A stretch of 64,000 nt of DNA from Diphasiastrum complanatum (Eukaryota; Streptophyta; Lycopodiopsida; Lycopodiales; Lycopodiaceae), in assembly GCA_029204225.1 (NCBI GenBank), contig CM055096.1, positions 73,352,919 to 73,416,918 of the forward strand, in the 5' to 3' direction. Made by a program: the position numbers and the translations under genes. Of the stretch, positions 1-12,873 are shown in pieces. The stretch's first letter is position 1. Every line of letters starts with the position of its first letter. The notes below the pieces were generated by a model. That model searched no databases. It was not told the DNA's origin and saw only the letters and a list, made by a program, of their open reading frames with translations.

Positions 1-304
1 CTTTTTTTGAGAAAGGAAACTTGTTTTTGAAGCTCAGATAACAAATAGATGCTATTAAAAGCTGCCATGACATTGCTAGGATAAAATCCAGCAACCCAGA
101 ATCATGACATTGGTACCCCAGCAAAGGGACTACGAAATGGGTGTATAGATTTGAATAAGTCTGTTGTCTGATTCTGGGAGTGACATGGAATATTCTAAAA
201 TATAGCAAGAGGCTTCTGCAATAAGCCCAAAGACCATAAATAAAGTAGAGAGTAAGAAGGATTAGAAACTTGCAACTAGTTGGCATCCTATGTGTGTGAG
301 TCCA
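1..304. other. No recognisable gene
   Basis: I see no coding region, RNA gene or repeat that I can name in this stretch. It is moderately AT-rich unique-looking DNA at the window edge. Confidence 0.5.
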
Positions 305-940
<636 letters not shown>

Positions 941-1330
941 TATCTACTTGACACCTTCAAATTTTTCTGATTTCCCATTCAATATTTCTGTGTTTGGATA
1001 GGAGTGATCTACTCTCTTCCTTAAGATAAGATTCTCCATAATGACTGCATCTTGACAAATTTGTTGCAATGAAGTGTAGGATGCAAACTTCTTCATACCA
1101 GACTTGATCGTATTGGGTAGTCCGATATAGTAGTCCTTCATTATGGTCTATGGGCTCAGTAGATCGTTGTCTTTCACCAAATTGTACAGTCGTCTGGTGT
1201 ATTGTTGAACTATCTCATCATAAAACATTTGGGTTGAGGCTAATCTGACAAACTCGGTAGTCATGGCTAGAATGCAATGTAGTCTTGATGCAAGAGATTG
1301 CTTCAAGGGTTGCACAATTGTGGTGTCCCA
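941..1330 (-). pseudogene. Gypsy-type gag remnant
   Basis: Read on the minus strand, about 125 codons resemble the middle of a plant Ty3/Gypsy gag. They run from PLKQSLASRLHC through TEFVRLASTQMFYDEIVQQY, one in-frame stop, then MKDYYIGLPNTIKSGMKKF to SLQQICQDAVIMENLI. The order (Q/F-rich helix, 'F.R.L', 'F..GL' and a following amphipathic helix) is typical of the capsid region. No zinc knuckle, protease or LTR for this element is visible nearby, so it is an isolated fragment in the opposite orientation to the neighbouring retroelements. Confidence 0.55.
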
Positions 1331-1600
1331 CTTTTTTTTTTTCTAAACAAAAAAAGAAAAGAGTAAATAAAAAATTGATCCATATGGATGAAGAAATTAC
1401 GAACAACAAAAAATACAGAAAGTGGAGTAACAGATGGATTTAACAAATGAACAAGATGAAGGTTATACATAAGGGAGATGGTAAAAAAGTGAACACTGTG
1501 GTAGCGCCGATGATAACTGATGTGAAAGAAAAGTGGCAACTATGGTGTCGGGGCGGGTGGGGTCTGAGGGACTGCGCTAGCCCCCAACACTAAATGGTAT
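1331..1600. other. Left flank of Copia-1
   Basis: Non-coding. The last five bases (1596-1600, GGTAT) are the left target-site duplication of Copia-1. Confidence 0.6.
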
Positions 1601-2654
1601 TGTTGGATTTACTCCTTCTACTCTCCTAAATCCCATTTTTAATTTGCCTCCATTCTTGATGCATATTTACACGCAAATTTGCACAGACGAATAAAAGACG
1701 AAAGAATCGTGAACATTGTGTTTTTACACAGGTTATGGTGACAACCGAAAAGGGGACACTATCCTACAGAATGCCGTGTGCCCTAAAGGCTAAGGCACCC
1801 TGTAAATCTTATCCTAAGGCCATTCGTAAGAGTGACCCACTTTTTGCATCATCACCAACGTTCACTTCAGCACTGGTTGATGTCGCACCCTTTTTATGCT
1901 CACTCCATGCAGTTGCGCTAACAGATTGGACAATGATTGTAGCCACCCACGATCTCCTACAAACAGCACATCCACTCTGTACTTTCACATCTGCACACCT
2001 GTAATATTATTTATATATACATCTTATGGACACCATTCATGTGATGATGATGATCAGATGTTCAAGTGAGAGAAGAAGAGACTAAGAGAAGAGGTTTCAT
2101 TCCTCATTACAGACAAAATAAGCTTCGTAGGGCATGCGGTTTCATCCCCTATTGTATTGTGCTCTACTCCCTTATTAACATGTATACATGATATACTTAA
2201 TCTGATACAGCTCTTTGTTCTGCATTCCGATTTGTGTTAATATCGCTATGATTGTTCTTCAGTTTGTCTGATCTTTCTAGTTGTTCTTTCTGGTAATAGA
2301 CGATTAACTTTTAGTCTTGTCTTTCACGAATAATTCGAGACTAATTATCAGTCGAGCATAGTCTAGCTCTTCGCGAATCATTCGCGACATATAATTTGTC
2401 TTGCAATTTGCGACAAATTATTCATCTAGCGCTTCATCCATTAAATGTTTGGCTGCGTAATCTAGAATGATTGTGACTCCTATCACTAAAGTTCTGTTCA
2501 TTCTGATAGGTGTAGTCATGCTTTTGGAGAGAGTTGTTTAACTCATTTCGCTGCGCACAAACATTTTCTATTCGAGTTCGTTTCTCGTTCGCTTCTTGTT
2601 TGAGTTCGTTTCTCATTCGTGTTCGTCATTTATTCTCCCCCTCTCTCTCCCACA
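1601..2654 (+). repeat. Copia-1 left LTR
   Basis: 1054 bp, TG...CA. It differs from the right LTR (1071 bp) mainly by a segment of about 27 bp present only in the right copy near 6866, plus scattered substitutions. It contains TTCGCGA-type motifs near 2372-2388 and ends in a CT-rich run before CACA. Confidence 0.93.
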
Positions 2655-2666
2655 TGGTATCAGAGC
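2655..2666 (+). promoter_or_regulatory. Primer-binding site (initiator tRNA-Met)
   Basis: TGGTATCAGAGC abuts the left LTR with no spacer. It is the standard plant Copia minus-strand primer site, complementary to the 3' end of initiator tRNA-Met. Confidence 0.95.
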
Positions 2667-2805
2667 CATTTTCATAGCTTGATAAGCTTCCACAGTACAA
2701 GACTCTACTAGCCGATAGAGTAATTGTTTTCTTGTTCTGTAAATATCAAATTTTCATACTTAAGTCACTAATAGTTTCTCCTATCATGTAGACTAATTCT
2801 TCCAC

Positions 2806-3462
2806 ATGGATTCCCAAGGGAAAGCCAGTCCTATCATGGACAAGCTTGATGGAACCAATTACCATCTGTGGAAATTTAAGATGAAACTTGTACTAATGGC
2901 AAAAGAATTGTTTGACGTTGTTACGAGTACAGAAGAGAAACCCAAAGTGGACGACGCGGCAATCGCCATATGGAAGCTGAAGGACGGAAAGGCTTTCACG
3001 CTGATCATCCTCAACATCACGGATACCCAGATCGGCCATGTATCCGAGGCTCAGACATCAAAAGAAGTCTGGGACATCTTGAGCACACTATATGTAGTGC
3101 GAGATATAGCTTCTAAGCTACATCTCAGGAATAAATTCTACTCCCTCAAGATGACAAATGGTGATTCTCTGCATAATCACATTAATCAATTCAAGAACCT
3201 GCTAAGACAAATGGCCGCTATCGAATCTGTCATAGACGATCAAGACACAGTGATGCAACTGCTTACAAGCTTGCCAAGTTCTTATGACAGCTGGGTGATG
3301 ATCATCACGACTCATCTAGAATTGACTCTTTCAAGAGTCATTACTATGTTGTTGCAGGAAGACACGCGAAGGAATGAAGCCTCGAGTTCTTCAGCTAATT
3401 CTCACGCCTTGTACACCAACAAGAGCACGACAAAGCAGAAGAAGAAGAAAGGCCCGAAGTAA
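2806..3462 (+). CDS. Copia-1 gag (capsid part)
   Basis: A 218-codon frame beginning MDSQGKASPIMDKLDG. The N-terminal 'LDGTNYHLWKFKMK' segment is the short conserved motif at the start of Copia gag, followed by a helical capsid domain with 'EAQTSKEVWDIL' and 'LLRQMAAI'. The usual CCHC zinc knuckle should follow. Its remains are visible around 3528-3570 (LFCIK, then in another frame HEIQDC), so the frame ends early by a stop at 3460-3462 plus a downstream frameshift. In an intact element this product would package RNA in cytoplasmic particles. Confidence 0.85.
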   Translation: MDSQGKASPIMDKLDGTNYHLWKFKMKLVLMAKELFDVVTSTEEKPKVDDAAIAIWKLKDGKAFTLIILNITDTQIGHVSEAQTSKEVWDILSTLYVVRDIASKLHLRNKFYSLKMTNGDSLHNHINQFKNLLRQMAAIESVIDDQDTVMQLLTSLPSSYDSWVMIITTHLELTLSRVITMLLQEDTRRNEASSSSANSHALYTNKSTTKQKKKKGPK

Positions 3463-3598
3463 TCAAAGCCAGACCTGAAGCCAACTCAGCACAAGGAACA
3501 GTTGAATCCGCAGACAAAGAAGAAGCTGTTCTGCATAAAACAACCACGAAATTCAAGACTGCCGAGTACTTCAAGAAAAGAACAATAGCAAGAGACAG

Positions 3599-5314
3599 TT
3601 GAATCAAGTGGCAAATGCAGTTGTAGAAGCTCCACAGCCTATTCAAGAAGCAGATCATGATGCCTTCATGACCAACCATCAAGAAGCATCTGGGGACAGT
3701 TCTTGGTTCCTGGATTCCGGAGTCACTCAGCATATGACTAGCCTCATTGGCTCTTTCGAGTCCTATACATCTTACAGTACCCAGAAGTTCGTTTACCTTG
3801 GTGACAATAGCACACAAGCTATCAAAGGTGAAGGCACTGTAAGATTAAGCTTTGCAAATGATCAATCTAAGCTACTCTCTAAAGTCCTGTATGTACCAAA
3901 TTTATCTACGAATCTGCTCTTTATAAGCAGAATCACAGATTTAGAACATAGAGTAGAGTTCGAATGTGATCAGTGTAAAGTAGTTGATAGGACTGGCAAG
4001 ATCCTAACACTCGGAAAGAGGCATGGATACTTGTATAAATTAAGTCATTGCTTTTCTGCCTCTAGTCAGGCTCTCAGTACTTCGATTCATACAAATAAAG
4101 GTTTAGTTTGGCATTATAGACTTGGTCATTTAAATCATGTTGTTGTACAACGAATTTCTAGACAATCTATTGTTTTTGATCTCGACTATCCTCGTGAAAA
4201 AGTCAAGTTACCTGTCTGTCAAGACTGTCTAGTTGGTAAACAGACTAGGAAACCATTTAAGTCAAGCCATCAGCATATTGCTAGAGGATTGCTAGATGTT
4301 GTACATTCAAATATTTGTGGCCCAATGAAAAATCCTTCGCTGAAGGATGCCAAGTATTTTGTAACCTTTATTGATAAATTCTCCAGAAGAACGATGGTGT
4401 ATTTCATAAAGAAGAAATCAGAAGCTTTCAACTGCTTCAGAATCTTCAAGGAGCATGCAGAAAAAGAGACTGGAAGGATGATCAAGGCCCCAAGTTCAGA
4501 CAACGGTGGAGAATACATCTCTGTCGAGTTTAAGGAGTACTGTCAAAGCCAAGGCATTGAGCATCAATTCATCACTCTTTACAGTCCTCAGTCTAATGGC
4601 TTAGCTGAGAGGAAGAACCGTACTTTGGTCAAATCTGCTAAGTGTATGCTATCGCATGCATCGTTGACCAAGAGATTCTGGGCTGAAGCTGTCTTCACTG
4701 TAGCTTACCTCGAGAACAAATGTTCGACCAAGGCCCTCTCAGACAAGACACTCCACGAGGTGTGGACAGGCTCTAAGCCTTTTTTGAAGAACCTAAGAGT
4801 GTTCGGGTGCATTACCTACACGCAGATCCCAAAAGACACAAGGAAGAAATTGGACTTCCAAGGTCTCAAGACCATCCTGATCGGATATACTTCGTCTAAT
4901 AACACCTACAAGCTGTACGATCCTGATATCCGGCAAATCTTGTATAGCCGACATACAGTCTTTATCGAGGATCAATTCGTCGACCTCAAAGGCAAGGATA
5001 TTGCTCAAGGAGAACCCACATCTCCTGCCATTGACACAACAGTCCGAGCTTCTTGCTCAAGCGTGTCTATTGTCGACCCACTTCGAGACTGCGAATCAGA
5101 CGAAGATGTTGCTGCTACCCAGCAGCAAGTTCCAGGAGCGGTTCATCAGTCGAATCATCCCATAAGATCAAGCCGAGTGCGCACACAACCCACAAGATAT
5201 ACTCCTGAGTCTGCATGTCTCTTAATGCAGGAATCGATGACTGTCAAAGAGGCACTCAGCCAACCAGACTCTAATCTCTGGTTGAAGCCATGGACAGAGA
5301 GTATTCCTCTCTGA
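3599..5314 (+). pseudogene. Copia-1 protease-integrase
   Basis: A 571-codon frame. The aspartic protease motif is WFLDSGVTQHM (normally DSGAT), near residues 36-46. The integrase zinc-binding region has HYRLGHLN and CQDCLVGKQ. The core starts VHSNICGPM, where the first catalytic Asp of D,D,E is Asn. SDNGGEY supplies the second acidic residue and GLAERKNRTL the Glu. The C-terminal region has 'VFGC' and the typical Copia linker. The frame overlaps the start of the RT frame by 25 bp, so a frameshift separates them; ancestrally they were one polyprotein. The substituted DDE residue suggests that integration function is lost. Confidence 0.9.
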
Positions 5315-6791
5315 TCAAGAATCATACATGGTCATTAGTCGAAGCTCCTATTGGCTGCAATATTTGCAAATGGATCTTTAAGATCAAATATAATGCCAAC
5401 GGAGCAATTGATCGAAGGAAGGCCAGACTAGTAGCACGAGGATTCACCCAGATCTCCAATGTCGACTACAGTGAGACTTTTAGTCCAGTCGTCAAACATT
5501 CGTCGATCCGAATGCTCTTGTCTTATGTTGCAGCTGCCGACCTCGAAGTACATCAACTTGATGTACAAACAGCCTATCTGAACGGAGTCATACAAGAAGA
5601 TATCTACAGGATCCAGCCTGAAGGATACGTTCTGGAAGGCACAAAGAATCATGTCTATAAACTCCACAAAGCATTGTACGGCTTGAAACAGTCTGCCAGA
5701 GCTTGGTTTCAGAGGATCAACACATTCCTCATTGAACAAGGATTCAAACCAAGCATTGCTGATTGCAACGTTTATTCAAGGTCAGTGCAGCAATCCTTCA
5801 TTATCATCACCTTGTACGTTGATGATGCGTTGCTCTTCAGCAACAATACCAAAATGGTCAAAGATGCAAAACAGATGTTGTCTCAGAATTCAACATGACT
5901 GATCTGGGCAAAGCTCACTTCTATCTTGGAATTCAAATCCACAGAGACAGAGCAAATCGACTGATTTACATCACTCAACAAAAATATTTTCACAATGTTC
6001 TTAATAGATACAATTTGATGAATTGTAAATTACCTCATTCACCAATGGATCCAAGCCTACATTTGTTGAAGGACCAATGTCCCCAGACCAAGTAGGAAGA
6101 GGAGCAGATGAGAGAATATCCATATCGGTCGATACTTGGATCTCTCATGTACACAATGGTCTGTATAAGGCCAGATATCTCTTTTATTGTAAGCTCACTC
6201 AGCCAATATATGGCTAATCTTGGCATTACCCATTGGAAGGCTCTTATTCAAGTCATGAGATATATTCAAGCTACCATAGACCACAACATCTGCTGTGGAG
6301 ATGTCAGCAACGACAATCTTCATCAGCTCAGTGGCTATTCTGATGCAAGCTGGGGAGGAGATGCAGACAATCATAAATCCACATATGGATTTACATTCTA
6401 CGGTCCTGTTTTGTAGAACAGTCATAAGCAAACCTCTATCACACTTTCTTCTATTGAAACAGAATACATTGATGCTAAGGAAGCATTTTGGTTGAGAAAT
6501 TTCTTGTCAGACATCAATCTGTATCAGTACGGCCCCACAATTTTGTTTTGTGATAACCAAAGTGCTATTGCCTTATCAGCCAACCCTAGATTTCATTCTG
6601 GGAGTAAGCACATTGAGATCAAATATCACTACATCAGGGGCAAGGTTCTCGACAGGGAGGTAAGCTTAACGTACTGCACAACGCAGGACATGGTTGCAGA
6701 CATTTTCATGAAAGCACTCAATATTAATGCACACAACAAATTTTGTGCATTGCTCAGTCTGAAGATCAAGGCATTCGCGGATCTAGATTAA
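5290..6791 (+). pseudogene. Copia-1 reverse transcriptase and RNase H
   Basis: RT spans 5290-5898 with KARLVARGFTQ, the motif A segment VHQLDVQTAYLNG, the ALYGLKQSARAW motif and YVDDALLFS as the catalytic box. A frameshift near 5895 leads to DLGKAHFYLGIQI (5895-6095, then a stop), and a stop at about 6414 breaks RNase H. RNase H residues are visible as YSDASW, SSIETEY and CDNQSA. The C-terminus runs to a stop at 6789-6791, just before the polypurine tract. All Copia pol motifs are recognisable, but at least one frameshift and two stops make it non-functional. Confidence 0.92.
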
Positions 6792-6798
6792 GGGGGGG
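6790..6798 (+). promoter_or_regulatory. Copia-1 polypurine tract
   Basis: AAGGGGGGG immediately precedes the TG of the right LTR. It is the plus-strand primer of reverse transcription. Confidence 0.9.
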
Positions 6799-7869
6799 TG
6801 TTGGATCTACTCCTACTCTCCTAAATCCCATTTTTAATCTGCCTCCATTCTTGTTGCATATTTACTAACGTTGTCACGTAGCCCACATATTTACACGCAA
6901 ATTCGCACAGACGAATAAAAGGCGAAAGAATCGCAAACACTGTATTTTTACACAGGTTATGGTGATAGGCGAAAAGGGGACACTATCCTACAGAATGTTG
7001 AAGGTGTCCTAAAAGCTAAGGCACCCTGTAAATCTTATCCTAAGGCCATTCGTAAGAGTGACCTACTTTTTGCATCATCACCAACGTTCACTTCAGCATT
7101 GGCTGACGTCGCACCCTTTTAACGCTCACTCCATGCAGTTGCGCTAATAGATTGGACAACGACTGCAGCCACCCACAATCTCCTACAAACAACACATCCA
7201 CTCTGTACTTTCACATCTGCACACCTGTAATATTATGTATATATACATATTATGGACACCATTCATGTGATGATGATGATCAGATGATCAAGTGAGAGAA
7301 GAAGAGACTAAGAGAAGAGGTTTCATTCCTCATTACAAACAAAAAAAGATTCGTAGGGCACGCGGTTTTGTCTGCTATTGTATTGTGCTCTACTGCATTA
7401 TTAACATGTATACATGATATACTTAATCTGATACAGCTCTTTGTTCTGCATTCCGATTTTTGTTAATATTGCTATGCTTGTTCTTCAATTTGTCTGATCT
7501 TTCTAGTTGTTCTTTCTGGTAATAGACGATTAACTTTTAGTCTTGTCTTTTGCGACTAATTATCAGTCGAGCACAGTTTAGCTCTTTGCGAATCACTCAG
7601 GACATATAATTTGTCTTGCAATTTGCGACAAATTATTCATCTAGCGCTTCATCCATTAAATGTTTGGCTGCGTAGTCTAGAATAATTGTGATTCCTATCA
7701 TTAAAGTTCTGTTCATTCTGATAGGCGTAGTCATGCTTTCAGAGAGAGTCGTTTAACTCATTTCGCTGCGCACGAACATTTTCAGTTCGAGTTCGTTTCT
7801 CGTGCGTTTTTTGTTCGAGTTCGTTTCTCGTTCGTGTTCGTCATTTATTCTCCCCATCTCTCTCCCACA
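6799..7869 (+). repeat. Copia-1 right LTR
   Basis: 1071 bp, TGTTGGAT...CCCACA, followed by the right target duplication GGTAT. Confidence 0.93.
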
Positions 7870-8313
7870 GGTATGACTTGTATAGGATCGAATGAGTATG
7901 ACTTGTATAGGATCTAGTGGGCAAAGAAGGTGTTTTGGACCTCCAACAGGGTGAGTAGTCATTTGTGGTAACGGACTTCGATCCAGTGGGGAGAGGGTAA
8001 ATGACAAAATAGGAGTGGGAATCTAGGCTTGCTAAAGTTGTCAATTTTAGCCTAGGATCTAATCCTGGTTGATGATTGGGCAATCCTAGCCTAAGCCGGA
8101 GTGTAAAGGGTTCATTGGAAAGCCAGAAGGAGGGCGACTTACTACAAATTGACCGCTCAAGAAAAGTCCAAGTCACAAAAAAGCTACAGCAATCCAAAGT
8201 TGGTCTAATTTTTGGGCCAAAATACAAGGAAAAAAAGAATTTGAGAGTTGTAAACTCATTTTTGCCAGTAATTTCGACTTCTAAACAAGTGGACAACCCC
8301 CAACATTGCAAAT

Positions 8314-9330
8314 ATGGATCCATTAGGAAGTGCAAGCACAGAAATCTTGAGAATCGAAGAAGTGGCAGCCAAGGTGGATGCCATGGAGGTGATTTTACAA
8401 CAACTTCTCGACCAACTAAAGTCGGCTAAATCTCCACAGGAACCTGAAAGGGTTAGTGGAACGGCTATGGTAGTCGTTGAGCCTGTGACAGTTGAGAAAA
8501 AAGTCGAACAACCATCAAAGATGCGAAAATTGCCCACAATTAAAGATTTGAAACCGCCAAAATACACAGGAGCAGTTGCAGTACGCAACATCGATGCAGT
8601 CGAGAATTGGATTCAAAAGTGAAAAAAGGCTTTTCAGATGTGTGGTATTGATGATGATGAACAGAAGATTGCAAAAGCCACATATCGCTTGCAAGAGACG
8701 GCACAACGCTGGTGGCATAAAATTGTGAAGGATAATTTGGTGCTGCAACTTGGGATCAGTTCAAGCGGATGTTCGCTGAGAATTGGGTGCCATTAGATGA
8801 GAAAAACCAGGCGATGCAAGCATGGTCAAGCCTCAAACAAGGCAATGCATCCATACAGGAATATGCGGACAAGTGCAGAGAAGCACTGATGTGGATACCA
8901 GAAGAAGTGCCAATGCTTTTGCAAGTATTCCAGTTTGTGGAGGGCTTGTGTGAGAGCCTTAGGCCTTTCGTGAGAAAGGAACAGGCTCCAAGCCTCCATA
9001 GGGCGGTACAGATGGCCCTATACTATGAGGATGGAAAAAAGGCCAAGGAGTCTGAGACACCTACATCAGGAGGGTTTCAGCCTTGTGGGAAAAGAAAGTT
9101 TAAAAAATGGAAGGGTCAATCCTCACAAGAGCAAATTCAAAGTGCGAAAAAGAGTAAAGGTGCGGGCGCCTCAAAAGGCAAAGGGCAGTATGGGACATCC
9201 AATGCCCAAGGGGGGCAGCGCTTTTCTATGCTATCGCCGCAGGACTTGGAGCGGGCAAAGAAAGAGAACCTTTGCTTTGGCTGTCTAGGGTGGCATAAGT
9301 GGAAGGAGTGTTCTCGCAATCTCTCACGGA
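8314..9330 (+). pseudogene. Gypsy-1 gag with zinc knuckle
   Basis: Two frames. 8314-8622 encodes an N-terminal coiled stretch (EVAAKVDAMEVILQQLLDQL) and 'IKDLKPPKYTGAV'. A stop and a frameshift follow, then from 8769 comes the capsid part (FAENWVPLDEKNQAMQAW, LKQGNASIQEYADKCREAL). A basic linker precedes the knuckle CFGCLGWHKWKEC. The knuckle spacing is CX2CX3HX4C, one residue shorter than the standard CX2CX4HX4C, so RNA binding may be impaired. Confidence 0.85.
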
Positions 9331-9960
9331 CCACCTATAGTTTGCAAGTTAAGGAGGCAGATCCTATGAAAATTGAGGAATTGAGACAAGAAGAACCTCT
9401 TGATGTTCCACGGTTAATGAACGTGTCGGTGATTTGGAAGGTGGACTCAGTTCCTTTGCCACAGTTGTCAAGAGTGGCACAACATAGGTATCAGTTTCCT
9501 TGCACTTCTTTGATTGTTATGCGTAGACAGTTGTGTGGTAGAGATGTTTTGATTCTATTTGACACTGGGTCCTCACATAACGTCATTAACTCTGCTTTGA
9601 TTAAACAGCTAAGAGTGAATACACAACCATCCTTGTAGCAGTACAGAGTCGAAATGGATGATGAAAAAGGTGCAAAAGTGTGGGATGTCAGGGTTGTGGG
9701 TATGCCTCTAACCATTCAGAGCTATACTGAGGAGTTAGATTTTGAGATTACCCGTTTGGCTCGCTTTGATGTGGTGCTTGGAATTTGTTGGCATGTGGCT
9801 AAGAAACCCTACATCGCTTGGAATACTCATGTGTATGAGTTCCAGCACAATGGTAGGATTCACTCCCTGCGTGGAGAGCCTGATATGCCTCTAGGACCTT
9901 TGATCACAGCAACGCAGTTGCGTAAGGTTCAGTGTAAGTGCATGTATGTTTGTTTCTTGT
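9331..9960 (+). pseudogene. Gypsy-1 aspartic protease
   Basis: The motif VLILFDTGSSHNVIN gives the catalytic DTG. A stop after QPSL (about 9636) interrupts the domain. Reading resumes in the next frame with VVGMPLTIQSY and FDVVLGICWH, the second half of retropepsin with the 'D.VLG..W' signature that is conserved in plant Gypsy proteases. Confidence 0.82.
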
Positions 9961-11420
9961 ATGATATGTCTATTTCTGCTAATGAGTCTGATGTATGTCA
10001 AGAACAAACTAACCTTACTAAGAACCTAAATCGCCAAATTAGGGAGGAGTTTCTAGATGTGTTCACGAATGAACTTCCATCTATTTTACCCCCTAAGAGA
10101 AATGTGGAGCATACAATCGAGTTAATTCCTGGATCATCTCCTATTAATAGACCACCTTATAGAATGAGTCTGAAAGAGGAGGAAGAGGTCAGAAGCATGA
10201 TTGAGGACTATCTTGCCAAGGGGCAAGTAAGACCTAGCTTCTCCCCCTTTGCCTCTCAGATCATTCTGGTAAAAAAGAAGGATGGGTCTTGGAGAATGTG
10301 TGTGGACTATCGAGGCTTGAACAAGATTACTGTTAAGCATCGATATCCTATGCCACGTATAGATGATCTTTTGGATGCCCTCCATGGTGCTATAGTGTTT
10401 AGCAAAATTGACCTAAAGAGTGGTTACCACCAGGTGAAAGTTCGAGAAGAGGATGTGCATAAAACTGCCTTCTGGACTCATTTTGGACACTATGAATTTT
10501 TAGCTATGCCCTTTGGATTGACTAAAGCCCCTGCAACATTCATGATGTTAATGAACGATGTGCTTAGACTGTTTATGGGCAAGTTTGTGGTTAATTTTGT
10601 TGATGACATACTTGTTTACAGTTGTGGTGATGCTATGCATGTTAATCAACTAAGAACTGTGTTATCAACTTTGAGGGAAAATACATTGTTCGCTAATGAT
10701 AAAAAAAAATTGAATTGTTTAAAAAAGAAATAACATATTTGGGTTTTATAGTGTCAGCAGATGGAATAAAATCGGATCCGCAGAAAGTTGTTGTTCTTCT
10801 TGTCTGGCCTGTTCCTACATACTTGACGGCACTAAGAAGCTTTCTAGGGTTGGTTGTGTTTTATCGTAAAGGTGTGAAGAATTATTCACACGTAGCTGCA
10901 CCATTGACCGATACGTTACAGAAAAATAAATGGAAAGAGTGGACATAAGTTCAGCAGCGAAGTTTTGATGCTTTGAAACAAGTTGTGGCTGACTTTGTCA
11001 CTTTAAAAATTGTTGACCCTCAAAAACCATTTGTCGTAGAAACGGATGCAAGTGACATCGCCGTTGGGGCAGTTCTGATGCAAGAGGGTAGGCCTATGGC
11101 CTTTGAAAGCAAGAAGCTCAACCCTGCACAGAAGAAATATCCAACTCATGAGAAAGAGTTGTTTGCCATTATCCACGCTTTGAAGGCATGGAGGCATTAT
11201 TTGTATGGTGCAGAATTCTATGTGTACACCGACCATAACACTTTGAGATATTTCTGCAACCAGCCGGACCTAAGAGGGCAGCAAGCCACGGTGGGCTGAG
11301 TTGATGCAGGAATTTCACATGGAAATTCGGTACAAAAAAGATGCCGAAAATTGTGTGGCTGATGCATTGTCTAGGATATTGTATCAGATGTCTTTTGTGG
11401 TCATAGAAAATGACCTAATT
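9961..11420 (+). pseudogene. Gypsy-1 reverse transcriptase and RNase H
   Basis: RT has the entry motif NRPPYRMS, ILVKKKDGSWRMCVDYRGLN, FSKIDLKSGYHQ (motif A), MPFGLTKAPATF (motif B) and FVDDILVYS (motif C, usually YIDD). The frame breaks at 10733 in a run of A, and continues as YLGFIVSADGIK. RNase H follows with VVETDASDIAVGAVLMQ, THEKELFAI and YTDHNTLRYF, then a break near 11297. The tail [11 protein letters not shown] is in another frame. Typical chromovirus pol; not functional as it stands. Confidence 0.92.
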
Positions 11421-11518
11421 GCTGAGATTAGGCTGAACAAGAGGATTCTCATTGTCAAGGAATTGTGAGGGAGGCAAATCTTGCGCAAGTAGAATCTTAG
11501 GATGAGAGTTCTGGTCTC

Positions 11519-12550
11519 TTGACTCACACTTACCTTAAATATACCATAGAAGATGGTATGATCATAAGAAATGGCAAACTTCTCATTCCAGCTTGTGAGG
11601 AGCTGCGTAGGAAGATTGTCCATTTATGTCATAGTAGCCCTAGTGCAGGTCATCCTGGTGTGGATAAGACCTATGAGTTGATCTTACGTAACTTCTGGTG
11701 GCCTAAGCTTAAAAAAGATGTTTACCATTACGTGATGCACTGTTTGAAGTGCCAAGTCACTAAAGCTGAAAGGATTAAACCTTGTGGAGTTTTACACCCA
11801 CTACCTGTGCCAGAAGGAAGATGGGAGAGTATCTCCATAGATTTTGTCACCAACTTGCCTCGCACACAGTTGCAGCATGATTCTATCTTGGTCGTAGTTG
11901 ACAGACTCACAAAAATGGCTCATTTTATTCCAACGCGTAAAAAGATTGATGCGGTTGGAGTAGCTAATTTGTTTATCGAGCATGTGTTCAGACTTCATGG
12001 ATTACCGTTATCCATAGTGTCTGACAGGGATACTCGATTCACTGGAAACTTTTGGACTGCCGTTATGGCCAAACTTGAAGTCCAATTGAGAATGAGCAGT
12101 ATGGAGCATCCTGAAACGGATGGCCAAACTGAGAGAGTCAACCAGACCGTAGAGGATATGCTTAGAGCATTTGTTGGTGATAAGCAAACTCAGTGAGAGA
12201 AGTACTTGCCACTGTTGGAGTTTGCTTACAATGACAAGAAAAATGTGAGTACTAAGATGAGTCTTTTTGAGCTTAACTATGAATTTAGGCCAGCTAGCCC
12301 TGTTATGGTAGGAATTCCGCAAAGAGTGCCTAGTGCGACTAATTTTCTAACTCAAATGAATGAAATGATTGAGTTAGCGAAGGTTAATATTAGGCAAGCG
12401 ATGGATCAAGCAAAGTCATATGCTGATCAGCATCGCAAGCCTAGAGAGTTTGTGGTAGGAGACATGGTGTTTCTCCAAGTACCCAAGGACTCTAAGGCCC
12501 TTAAGACGGGCAAATGTTACAAGTTGTCCCCACGTTATTGTGGACCCTAG
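11519..12550 (+). pseudogene. Gypsy-1 integrase
   Basis: The zinc-binding HHCC region is HLCHSSPSAGHPG ... HCLKCQVTK. The catalytic core has SIDFVTNLP (first Asp), IVSDRDTRFTGNFW (second Asp) and DGQTERVNQTVEDML (Glu). A stop at 12194-12196 splits the core from the C-terminal part (LPLLEFAYNDKKN, then the GPY/F-like region). All three catalytic acidic residues are retained although the frame is broken. Confidence 0.9.
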
Positions 12551-12861
12551 GAAAATTGTTAAAAGAATCAGTGATGTTTCTTATAAGTTAGATTTTCCTA
12601 AAATTTGTAAAGTGCATCCTGTATTTCATGTTTCTAGATTGAAACGGGTTTTTCATAACGGTGATAACTTGTTGTCTGATGGTTTGTTTGCATGGGCCAG
12701 CGAGGCTATTGGATAGGCGGGAGAGACGTTTACGCAACCGTTTGATCCGTGAGTACTTGGTCGCTTGGCATGGCAGGCCTCTTTCTGATGCTACGTGGGA
12801 GACCGCGCACAGTCTGTGTGCACAGTACCCTAGCTTTGCCATCGCGGACGATGTTATCTAA
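12551..12861 (+). pseudogene. Gypsy-1 integrase tail and chromodomain
   Basis: After a frame shift, VSYKLDFP and VHPVFHVSRLK mark the end of integrase. From about 12697, LLDRRERRLRNRLIREYLVAW, GRPLSDATWE and the terminal ADDVI form a chromodomain-like module ending in a stop at 12861. Chromodomains of this kind direct plant chromoviruses to heterochromatin. Confidence 0.8.
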
Positions 12862-12873
12862 GGGGGGAAGGGA
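12860..12873 (+). promoter_or_regulatory. Gypsy-1 polypurine tract
   Basis: A G/A-only run (AAGGGGGGAAGGGA) directly after the chromodomain stop, in the expected place before a 3' LTR. Confidence 0.75.

Larger units (their letters stand above)
1601..7869 (+). mobile_element. Copia-1: Ty1/Copia LTR retrotransposon with both LTRs, coding region degenerate
   Basis: The element begins TGTTGGAT and ends CCCACA. It is flanked by the 5-bp direct repeat GGTAT (1596-1600 and 7870-7874), so both ends are defined. The left LTR is 1601-2654 and the right LTR 6799-7869. A primer-binding site matching initiator tRNA-Met follows the left LTR and a G-rich polypurine tract precedes the right LTR. The internal order is gag, protease, integrase, reverse transcriptase, RNase H, which is the Copia order. 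Several frameshifts and stops break the polyprotein, so it cannot be autonomous now. It appears to have landed in DNA continuous with the Gypsy element to its right. Confidence 0.95.

Noticed and set aside
1490-1560. Primer-binding site for Gypsy-1 near TGGTAGCGCC
   Set aside because: The match to known tRNA 3' ends is too short and no LTR end precedes it.
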